Positions 6,592 to 11,373 of a stretch of DNA of 11,373 nucleotides are shown piece by piece (position 1 is the first letter of the stretch; each line of letters begins with the position of its first letter). The DNA comes from Bacteroidales bacterium (lineage in GTDB: Bacteria > Bacteroidota > Bacteroidia > Bacteroidales > Bacteroidaceae), in assembly GCA_004555425.1 (NCBI GenBank), contig SFID01000088.1, forward strand, positions 1 to 11,373, written 5' to 3'. Made by a program: the position numbers and the translations under genes. The notes under the pieces were generated by a model. The model searched no databases. It was given only the letters and a program-made list of their open reading frames with translations, and was not told the origin of the DNA.

Positions 6592-6620
6592 TATTTACAA
6601 AGATTTTGTAAAAGTGTCAA
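6592..6620 (-). promoter_or_regulatory. Possible promoter for the amidase and replication genes
   Basis: On the minus strand a perfect TTGACA (6615-6620) overlaps the holin stop codon and is followed after 17 bases by TAAATA (6592-6597), a poor -10 box with three of six matches. The start would be near 6585, inside the upstream arm of the terminator hairpin at 6561-6589, so transcripts from here could not form the full stem. The spacer is filled by the perfect inverted repeat at 6594-6612. The weak -10 keeps confidence modest. Confidence 0.45.
6594..6612. promoter_or_regulatory. Perfect inverted repeat TTTACAAA-N3-TTTGTAAA, operator candidate
   Basis: TTTACAAA (6594-6601) and TTTGTAAA (6605-6612) are exact inverted copies with a three-base spacer, 19 bp in all. 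Dyads of this size are typical binding sites for dimeric repressors. It fills the spacer of the putative promoter at 6592-6620 and overlaps its -10 box, where a bound protein would block RNA polymerase. The ribbon-helix-helix protein encoded at 8550-8963 is one candidate ligand; this is inference. Confidence 0.55.
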
Positions 6621-7045
6621 TGCCTTTTATCGGTGGGTGGGTCGTCGTCGGTGGAGTCGGCGGCTTTCGCCTCCACACAAGTCGTCACCACTGATGGGGT
6701 TTGTGGAGGTGGCGTATCCAAGACGACCCCACCTCCACCAGGCGTCTTCACATCTATCTTTCGATTGAGGTTGAGCCATCCATTTGAGAGCCACTTTTCT
6801 ATTGACCGCACAAGCACGAACCCACCAATAATGATGACCCCACCGCGAACGACAATATCCCGCGTCGTATCTGGAATGTGGGAAAAGTCCACCAACACAC
6901 CACCCATTGCCACCGCGATGAACGCCACAAAGACTACTCTGAATGACGTTAAGGCGGGTTTCGTACATTTTAACATCGGCACTCCAAATCCCAACAACAA
7001 AAAGATGATTATCATGCCTATTGCAGTCGCTACGCCTGACAACAT
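6617..7045 (-). CDS. Holin candidate, three transmembrane helices
   Basis: Likely inner-membrane protein that forms the lesion through which the endolysin passes. The 142 aa have three hydrophobic segments at about 3-25, 35-53 and 64-81, then a hydrophilic Gly/Pro-rich tail with acidic end (DSTDDDPP). Three segments and a cytoplasmic tail fit a class I holin, but I see no family signature, so the call rests on topology and on the next gene being the endolysin. I chose the ATG at 7045, which has GAGGAGG six bases upstream. An in-frame ATG at 7087 overlaps the portal gene and has no ribosome site. The gene begins 28 bases after the portal stop, so it is probably co-transcribed with the portal. 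The 142-aa length is large for a holin because of the tail. Confidence 0.75.
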   Translation of the reverse strand: MLSGVATAIGMIIIFLLLGFGVPMLKCTKPALTSFRVVFVAFIAVAMGGVLVDFSHIPDTTRDIVVRGGVIIIGGFVLVRSIEKWLSNGWLNLNRKIDVKTPGGGGVVLDTPPPQTPSVVTTCVEAKAADSTDDDPPTDKRH

Positions 7046-7073
7046 ATCACCCTCCTCGATGCTTAGTTTAACA

Positions 7074-8468
7074 TTATCTATGGGCATTGTCTACGTGCCC
7101 ACTTGCCGGATTACCACTGGCGCCGCCAGTCTCTCCTGCGTTCGCGAAGTCGGAACGAACGAACTTCTGGATGAGACGCGAAACGTCTTCTCTGTTGTTG
7201 CGCTGTTGCTGAGACATGCGAATGGAGCGGGCGGCCAAGCGAATATTTTGGGAGTTGTCGATGGAGGATTCGTCCGCGAAGATTGCCTCGCTCGCAAGCA
7301 AATCCAACTCTTTCTCCACGTCTTTGACCCACGGCATGTTGGCGAGCATCGTGCGTGTGGACACAAGGTTTTGAGCCTGAGTGCAATTCATAATGGCGTC
7401 ATTCTCGTTGACGATGGTGTTCAGCCCCCAGTTGATCTCCAATTCCTCAATCTCTTTCTCGCTCATCCCAATGGGGTTGACCTCTAGTGTGCGGCGTATC
7501 GCCTCCATCAACGTGTCGCACAACTGATGCGATTTGTTCTCTAGGTCTACGTATAACAGACGGAGAGCGACTGAGGATGTGTTGCCGATAACAGCTTTCG
7601 CCATGTCAACCGCACATCCGATGTCGTATATGGCGTCATGCAACATCTCCAGTTGTTTGTCTGCCATGGTGAAATCCGTCTCGACCGCCATTTGCTCGCA
7701 ATCCCCATCCGTGGCGATGCAAATGATGTTGTCCTCTCTCCAGCGCGAGATCAATTTGTCTGGGTCGTCCAAATAACCTTTAATCTTGAACGGGGCATTG
7801 GGCGCGTCGGCTAGGGCATCTTGCTTGCGGCTCCATAACAACTCATACGCGTCGATGTAGGGTCGGATGGTGTCGAACAGGGCGGGTTCGTCACTGTCGA
7901 TGCGCGTGTACCATTGAGGTCGTTCCACCTCGTCCGTTTGCCATGGTTCGATGCCCGTTGCAGTCCCATCCTCCAGTCGGAGCAACGGTTTTATGGCATC
8001 GACCCCAATCCAGTTACCATCCAAATCCACACTCTCAGGCGGGTAACGGCGGAACTTACCATCTTTGTCCAGCCCCACGACCATCACCCCGCATGTCACG
8101 TAGTCGGTCGCCGCCCTCCGTAACTCATACATGGTGAACTGCTTCTTTATCTGCGGCTTGTCGCACGAGTAGGGCTTCGCCAACACGTAATCCCGCCGCT
8201 GATTGACAATGTGACCAAACAATCCCGACCGCAAACGCGCGTTCGATCTCTCTCCATCCACACCCACTTTCGTCATAAAGTGTTTGTCTTTGATGTCCGT
8301 TAGGTTGTGGTAGTACATTTGAGCAGTCACAATGCGTATATAGGGCGGTGTGGTCGTCCATCCCATCTTTTTTCGCACGTCCGACGACACTGGCGGGTTG
8401 ATGTCTTTTGGTACATCTGGCTCGCCATTGTTCCAAACCGCCTTCGCCAGCTTGATCGACTCTGCCAT
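7074..8468 (-). CDS. Portal protein, SPP1 gp6-like
   Basis: Forms the ring at the capsid vertex through which DNA is packaged and ejected. The 464 aa match the SPP1 Gp6-like family (PF05133) in order: RPYIDAYELLWSRKQDAL (202-219), KGYLDDPDKL (230-239) and NTSSVALRLLYVDLENK (296-312), which corresponds to the conserved SG-ALK-LY-LE-K helix. Length is close to the family's usual 440-500. The Gln/Asn/Arg-rich region 410-440 and flexible C-terminus also fit. I chose the ATG at 8468, nine bases after AGGAG; the ATG at 8477 abuts the AGGAG and could not use it. A two-way terminator hairpin lies directly upstream, with no room for a promoter, so expression needs read-through. The next gene is the holin, not a capsid or scaffold gene, which is unusual. 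Confidence 0.92.
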   Translation of the reverse strand: MAESIKLAKAVWNNGEPDVPKDINPPVSSDVRKKMGWTTTPPYIRIVTAQMYYHNLTDIKDKHFMTKVGVDGERSNARLRSGLFGHIVNQRRDYVLAKPYSCDKPQIKKQFTMYELRRAATDYVTCGVMVVGLDKDGKFRRYPPESVDLDGNWIGVDAIKPLLRLEDGTATGIEPWQTDEVERPQWYTRIDSDEPALFDTIRPYIDAYELLWSRKQDALADAPNAPFKIKGYLDDPDKLISRWREDNIICIATDGDCEQMAVETDFTMADKQLEMLHDAIYDIGCAVDMAKAVIGNTSSVALRLLYVDLENKSHQLCDTLMEAIRRTLEVNPIGMSEKEIEELEINWGLNTIVNENDAIMNCTQAQNLVSTRTMLANMPWVKDVEKELDLLASEAIFADESSIDNSQNIRLAARSIRMSQQQRNNREDVSRLIQKFVRSDFANAGETGGASGNPASGHVDNAHR

Positions 8469-8484
8469 ATCTTTCATCTCCTAT

Positions 8485-8524
8485 ATGTAAAAATAAAAGG
8501 CGCCCCAATTGTGGGACGCCTTTT
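8485..8524. terminator. Bidirectional terminator-like hairpin upstream of the portal gene
   Basis: AAAAGGCG-C-CCCA (8495-8507) pairs with TGGG-A-CGCCTTTT (8512-8524) around a four-base loop. The one C/A mismatch on the plus strand becomes a G-U wobble in minus-strand RNA, so the stem is complete in the sense direction. T-runs follow on both strands (TTTTATTTTT on minus, TTTTTT on plus). It lies 26 bases after the stop of the ribbon-helix-helix gene. With the portal ribosome site only a few bases beyond, it may act as a partial terminator or RNA-processing stem. Confidence 0.8.
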
Positions 8525-8549
8525 TTATAGCATAGAAATGGTCACTTAT

Positions 8550-8963
8550 CTACTCACCAAAGAGAGCCGCCAACTGCTCATCCAAATCGTCATTCACCGT
8601 AGGAGCTTCCTCTTTCTGCTCCTCTTTCGTCTCTTCGACTTTCTCCTCGACGACGCCACCATCCCTCTCCTTTTCCTCCAACAACACTTCTGTAATGGGG
8701 CGCGTGTCGCTCGTCGGGAATATCGGGGTCGGCTCTTTGATACCGACAAATTCCATCGCCGTTCTAGGTGTAGACGCCTCGATCGAGATGTTAGGTTTAT
8801 TGTCTTCACACGCCAACGCTCTCGACACGAGATTGCGCACGTATGTGGCGATAGGTGTTCCGATAACATCGCACACCGCCGCCAACGTGGCGTATGTGTC
8901 GCCGTCAAATGTGACGCCCACTAAATGTTTGTCTGGCATTGGCTTTCTTCCCCGTTTACACAT
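8550..8963 (-). CDS. Ribbon-helix-helix-like protein with acidic C-terminal tail
   Basis: A 137-aa protein whose first 51 residues look like an Arc/CopG ribbon-helix-helix DNA-binding unit: basic start CKRGRK, strand LVGVTFD (14-20), helix GDTYATLAAVCDVIG (21-35), turn, helix PIATYVRNLVSRAL (37-50). The rest is low-complexity, with a Glu/Lys-rich stretch at about 94-121 and a short end helix DEQLAALFGE. Ribbon-helix-helix proteins bind DNA as dimers and often repress their own promoters; here this is inferred from pattern only. The ATG at 8963 has AGGAG 11 bases upstream. It has its own promoter-like sequence and a GC-rich leader hairpin, and is isolated between large terminase and portal. 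Alternatives are a packaging accessory protein or another small DNA-binding protein. Confidence 0.68.
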   Translation of the reverse strand: MCKRGRKPMPDKHLVGVTFDGDTYATLAAVCDVIGTPIATYVRNLVSRALACEDNKPNISIEASTPRTAMEFVGIKEPTPIFPTSDTRPITEVLLEEKERDGGVVEEKVEETKEEQKEEAPTVNDDLDEQLAALFGE

Positions 8964-8994
8964 TGTTGTTCTCTCCTAAGGGTTGGTGTTGGAG

Positions 8995-9020
8995 CGTGGG
9001 GCGCGACAACCGCCCCCACG
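8995..9020 (-). promoter_or_regulatory. GC-rich leader hairpin upstream of the ribbon-helix-helix gene
   Basis: CGTGGGG-c-GCG (8995-9005) pairs with CGCCCCCACG (9011-9020) around a five-base loop, giving about ten base pairs with one bulged base. It lies in the leader between the promoter-like sequence (9077-9105) and the start codon at 8963. There is no T-run after it, so it is not a terminator. It could be an RNA stem affecting translation or stability, or an operator. The intergenic stretch 8964-9115 otherwise holds only the promoter and a T-run. Confidence 0.55.
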
Positions 9021-9076
9021 ACCAAGCATGAACGAACGCTCAAATGGGCACGCCTACCCAAGTGGCTACGGGGTAT

Positions 9077-9105
9077 AACCTACACACTTAATTTAAATTT
9101 GTCAA
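9077..9105 (-). promoter_or_regulatory. Promoter-like sequence for the ribbon-helix-helix gene
   Basis: On the minus strand, a perfect TTGACA (9100-9105) follows directly on a nine-T run that starts right after the large terminase stop codon (9107-9115). The 17-base spacer is A/T-rich and leads to TAGGTT (9077-9082), a weak -10 box with three of six matches. A better-looking TTATAC lies four bases further, with an overlong spacer of 21. The leader to the start codon would be about 105 nt. The -35 box is clear; the -10 box is doubtful. Confidence 0.5.
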
Positions 9106-9115
9106 GAAAAAAAAA

Positions 9116-10462
9116 TTATTCCGCGTCTATGGCATACCGACGGGACATGCGCATTTGATTGTGGCGGCGCAATTCAGCCATAAATTTCGTGTCGAACGCC
9201 TCTTCTTGTGACATGGCGTAACGCATGGCGTCGAGCCCGTGATCCTCTTGATAGTCGTCTGGCTCGTCGATCCACCCCTCGTCGCGTGGGTTCTTTTTCC
9301 AACGGTAACTCGCAATCTCTCGAATGAATTGCTCGCAGTGCCTCTCGATCACGATGGTGTACTCTTTGCACCGCTCTATCCCAACGATAACGCTACCAGC
9401 CCCCTTCTTAACCGCGTCGATACGTCGCACGCCGTTTCGCCTGATCTCCTCGATCGCCATCTGGTGGGAACTGTCTGCGAGAATGGGACACTCGGCAATC
9501 CCCATTCGCCTGCACGCCTCGGCAATCTCTGTGGAGACTTTCGCGTAGAGATAGACGGCATCGCACACGTATATGAGGCGTTTTTCCCTGTTCACCGCCA
9601 GTTTCACAATGGCGGTCGGGCTCTCGACAAACCCGAAGTCCATCCCATATCTGTACACCCAACCGTCGCCGAACTTTTGCGTCCATGCGAACGATTCGAT
9701 GCGCCATTTCGTGTAGATGATACCGCCGTTCGTGCCCCATTCGCCCATCGCGACCACACGATAGCGATCTGGGTCGAACCGCCGCAACCTCTCCATCTCG
9801 TAGAGAAACGACTCATCCAAAAACTCGTTGCAGTCGAAATTGCGGGTGATGGCGAGTATTTGCCCATCTTCCGACAACCCGTCTGATCCTACGTGGTCGT
9901 AGAATCTCTTTTTCAGCCAATGGTCTGGGACAGCGGGGTTGAACGTGAATGTGTGCTGGTAAAACAGCGGTTCGGGCAAGCTACCACGAATGGACATGTT
10001 GACCGTCTCAACATCCTCGTAAAAGGCAATCTCAAATGCCTCTTCCCACCACACCCAACAGAGGTTGCCGACGGCGGCTGTGATGGACTTGATACGTGCG
10101 GATGAGTCCATCCCACGGAATAGTATCTTCTGCCCTGTGGGTCGAAAGACAATCTGCATGGGGTTTCGGCATGGCTTCCACAAGTGCTCGACCCCCAACT
10201 TGTTGATTGCCCACATAAGCTGGGTGTAGGTCGTATCCATGTGGTCGACCTTATAGGCGCGGATGACGAGCAAGTTAGCCATCACCCCGTAACGATAGTA
10301 GTAGTACATCATGTTGTAGATATACCACAATGCCGTCGTCGTGGACTTTTTCGAGCCACGCCCGCCTTTCACGAGGCGGTATCGCCCTTTGAAGTTCCAA
10401 AACTCCTCATAGCCGCCGCCTACGATGTTGCGTATGGATACAGCATGTGGTGCGTCACTCAT
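9116..10462 (-). CDS. terL: Terminase large subunit, Terminase_3 type
   Basis: Motor ATPase and nuclease that packages and cuts phage DNA at the portal. The 448 aa have the complete two-domain layout of the PBSX/SPP1-type family (PF04466 with nuclease domain PF17288). The ATPase has a Walker A GGRGSKKST (33-41), Walker B LCWVWWEEA (134-142) with catalytic Glu, and coupling motif TFNP (173-176). RYRVVAMGEWG (233-243) is a typical link between domains. The RNase-H-like nuclease shows acidic residues in GMDFGF (273-278, Asp275), LADSS (329-333, Asp330) and DHGLDAMRYA (407-416). I chose the ATG at 10462, preceded by GGCGGGGG; an in-frame ATG at 10486 is possible. The start overlaps the Rz1 stop by eight bases. 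A nine-T run directly after its stop may be part of a weak terminator. Confidence 0.95.
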   Translation of the reverse strand: MSDAPHAVSIRNIVGGGYEEFWNFKGRYRLVKGGRGSKKSTTTALWYIYNMMYYYYRYGVMANLLVIRAYKVDHMDTTYTQLMWAINKLGVEHLWKPCRNPMQIVFRPTGQKILFRGMDSSARIKSITAAVGNLCWVWWEEAFEIAFYEDVETVNMSIRGSLPEPLFYQHTFTFNPAVPDHWLKKRFYDHVGSDGLSEDGQILAITRNFDCNEFLDESFLYEMERLRRFDPDRYRVVAMGEWGTNGGIIYTKWRIESFAWTQKFGDGWVYRYGMDFGFVESPTAIVKLAVNREKRLIYVCDAVYLYAKVSTEIAEACRRMGIAECPILADSSHQMAIEEIRRNGVRRIDAVKKGAGSVIVGIERCKEYTIVIERHCEQFIREIASYRWKKNPRDEGWIDEPDDYQEDHGLDAMRYAMSQEEAFDTKFMAELRRHNQMRMSRRYAIDAE

Positions 10463-10763
10463 GAGCACCCCCGCCAGCACCCACACCGCACACGTTCACC
10501 AGTGCGGATTGGCATACCTTCACGGTCGCAAGCAACTGCACCGTGTATAGGATGAGATCCCTGTTCGTGGCGACACCGAGGGGGATGGCTGGCACCTCAC
10601 AACCCAACGACGTGAGGGAGGCGTCATTGCCCATCGGCAGGGCGGTCGGTAGGGGTTGTGGTGTACTCGCGCAGCCAATCTCCAATACCGCTAGGAAGAG
10701 GCTGATTAAGCCAATCCCCAATCTCCCCGTCAGTCGCGCCCATCTTTTCCAACGCTTGCACAT
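10455..10763 (-). CDS. Rz1-like outer-membrane spanin lipoprotein
   Basis: Outer-membrane half of the spanin complex, which joins with Rz to disrupt the outer membrane at the end of lysis. The 102-aa reading begins MCKRWKRWAR, a basic N-region, then a hydrophobic stretch (15-29), then a lipobox-like LEIG-Cys31 with Ala at +2, which suits outer-membrane sorting. Glu at -3 is unusual for a lipobox. The mature part starts with a proline-rich segment (TPQPLPTALP), typical of Rz1, and ends in an amphipathic helix with Cys84 and Cys92. The ATG at 10763 lies inside the Rz gene in another frame, preceded by GGAGAAGAGAGAAC. It overlaps Rz by 140 bases and runs on 169 bases beyond it to overlap the large terminase start. 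The call rests on this layout and the lipobox, not on family similarity. Confidence 0.78.
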   Translation of the reverse strand: MCKRWKRWARLTGRLGIGLISLFLAVLEIGCASTPQPLPTALPMGNDASLTSLGCEVPAIPLGVATNRDLILYTVQLLATVKVCQSALVNVCGVGAGGGAHE

Positions 10764-10971
10764 GTTCTCTCTTCTCCACTTCCACGCGCAACACTTCACC
10801 CGTGTGGGAGTGCGCACCATCGAGTGCTCGCTCCAACACCTCTTGGCGCTGGTCGGATTCCAGCTCCGCCACACGCTTCTTGTGTAGATAGATACCGCCG
10901 CCGATCCCCAATGTAAAGGTCAAAGTGAGGATGACGGCGGCGGCAACCCCAACAACACTTACGGTTGTCAT
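10624..10971 (-). CDS. Rz-like inner-membrane spanin
   Basis: Inner-membrane half of the spanin complex, spanning the periplasm to meet Rz1. The 115 aa have one N-terminal membrane anchor (about 4-29), then a charged helix (30-77), likely coiled coil in the periplasm, and an end with W-L-x-x-P-L-P (87-93) and GIGDWLREY (95-103). A tryptophan plus LP near the C-terminus is common in Rz proteins. Length is near the usual 110-155. I chose the ATG at 10971, which has GGAGGGGAA just upstream and forms an ATGA overlap with the preceding gene's stop. An in-frame ATG further upstream at 11169 would only read the previous gene in another frame. Rz1 begins within this gene. Confidence 0.8.
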   Translation of the reverse strand: MTTVSVVGVAAAVILTLTFTLGIGGGIYLHKKRVAELESDQRQEVLERALDGAHSHTGEVLRVEVEKREHVQALEKMGATDGEIGDWLNQPLPSGIGDWLREYTTTPTDRPADGQ

Positions 10972-11357
10972 TTCCCCTCCGTCTGTCGCATATCGTCGAT
11001 GAACGTGAGGTCGGCATGTACAGCCCGACCGTCCATCCGCTCCGTCTCCTCCCTCATCCTGTCTAACGTCTCCAATAGGGCGGAAACAAGGCGTCCATCT
11101 AGCACGGGTTGTTGCGCCACTTCCGCCTGTTGGAGTTGGAACTTCGTCCTCTCCTCCATCGTCGTACATCTGTCTATCACGCCCGACAAGACCTCCAGTC
11201 GCTTCGCTTTCGCCGCCGTGCGCATCTCCGTTTCTGCGTATATGAGCTTGACTACATTGTGCAGTTCGCTCACATACATTTCACTGTCGAGTTTCTTTAC
11301 CCTCGCCATGTGGCTAAGGGACGTGTATGGAACAAGGCTCTTCTCATCCTCTCGCAT
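10968..11357 (-). CDS. Hypothetical protein in small-terminase position
   Basis: A 129-aa, mostly helical, charged protein that I cannot place in a family by sequence. It has no signal peptide or membrane segment. Residues about 25-110 are heptad-like helices rich in Glu, Arg, Leu and Ala, fitting an oligomer such as a small terminase ring. In T7 the order is small terminase (18), Rz (18.5), Rz1 (18.7), large terminase (19); this gene holds the matching first place, which is the main reason for the suggestion. The ATG at 11357 has AGGATAGGAAG just upstream; a second ATG (MARVKK) at residue 18 is possible. Its stop overlaps the Rz start as ATGA. It could also be an unrelated virion or accessory protein. 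Confidence 0.85.
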   Translation of the reverse strand: MREDEKSLVPYTSLSHMARVKKLDSEMYVSELHNVVKLIYAETEMRTAAKAKRLEVLSGVIDRCTTMEERTKFQLQQAEVAQQPVLDGRLVSALLETLDRMREETERMDGRAVHADLTFIDDMRQTEGK

Positions 11358-11373
11358 ACTATCTTCCTATCCT

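Noticed and set aside
7046..7087. Holin start at the upstream ATG at 7087
   Set aside because: No Shine-Dalgarno sequence there, while the ATG at 7045 has GAGGAGG at ideal spacing and starts right before the first membrane helix.
6633..7487. 284-codon open frame on the plus strand
   Set aside because: It lies antisense to the holin and portal genes, has Thr/Pro/Ser-rich low-complexity composition and no ribosome site; the minus-strand genes explain the region.
8307..8924. 205-codon open frame on the plus strand
   Set aside because: It runs across portal start, terminator and the ribbon-helix-helix gene on the opposite strand, and its translation is Arg/Phe/Leu-rich shadow sequence.
9239..9886. 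215-codon open frame on the plus strand
   Set aside because: Antisense to the large terminase, whose motifs are unmistakable; no recognisable product.
10972..11169. Upstream extension of the Rz reading frame to an ATG at 11169
   Set aside because: The extension would lie wholly over the preceding gene, lacks a ribosome site and puts an odd Gly/Asp-rich segment before the membrane anchor.
1..11373. tRNA genes, integrase, transposase or toxin-antitoxin pair
   Set aside because: I saw no cloverleaf with a conserved T-arm, no recombinase motifs and no terminal inverted repeats; the ribbon-helix-helix gene has no toxin partner next to it.

Overview
The window is an 11.4-kb piece of a tailed double-stranded DNA phage or prophage. 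Every convincing gene is on the minus strand, so the map reads from right (11373) to left (1). Genes are tightly packed, with ATGA and similar stop/start overlaps and strong GGAGG-type ribosome sites. A two-component spanin pair (inner-membrane Rz, outer-membrane lipoprotein Rz1) points to a Gram-negative host. No integrase, transposase, tRNA or CRISPR is visible.

In transcription order, the packaging/lysis block comes first: a 129-aa protein in the small-terminase position (11357-10968), Rz (10971-10624), Rz1 partly embedded in Rz in another frame (10763-10455), and the large terminase (10462-9116). A promoter then leads to a small ribbon-helix-helix-like protein with an acidic tail (8963-8550). 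A two-way terminator hairpin precedes an SPP1 gp6-like portal (8468-7074). A three-helix holin candidate (7045-6617), a terminator/promoter junction and a zinc amidase endolysin (6532-5933) follow. The amidase runs without a gap into a DNA-metabolism block: a DUF3310 protein (5931-5653), a DUF2800/RecB-Cas4-like nuclease with an iron-sulphur-type cysteine set (5659-4808), and a 733-aa primase-helicase of BT4734-N plus VapE type (4793-2592). After a strong terminator and a near-consensus promoter comes a second, unrecognised 733-aa protein (2372-171), which looks internally duplicated around a coiled coil. Positions 1-170 hold a shared 3' element, a G-rich tandem repeat, a terminator-like hairpin and another strong promoter directed out of the window.

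The order small terminase candidate - Rz - Rz1 - large terminase, and an amidase next to replication genes, both recall T7. The terminase and portal sequences, however, are of the SPP1/PBSX type. Capsid, tail and polymerase genes are not in this window. The least expected features are the large duplicated protein of unknown function and the repeated gene-end/promoter junctions: stop codon, shared structured element, terminator whose T-tract lies directly upstream of a TTGACA box.
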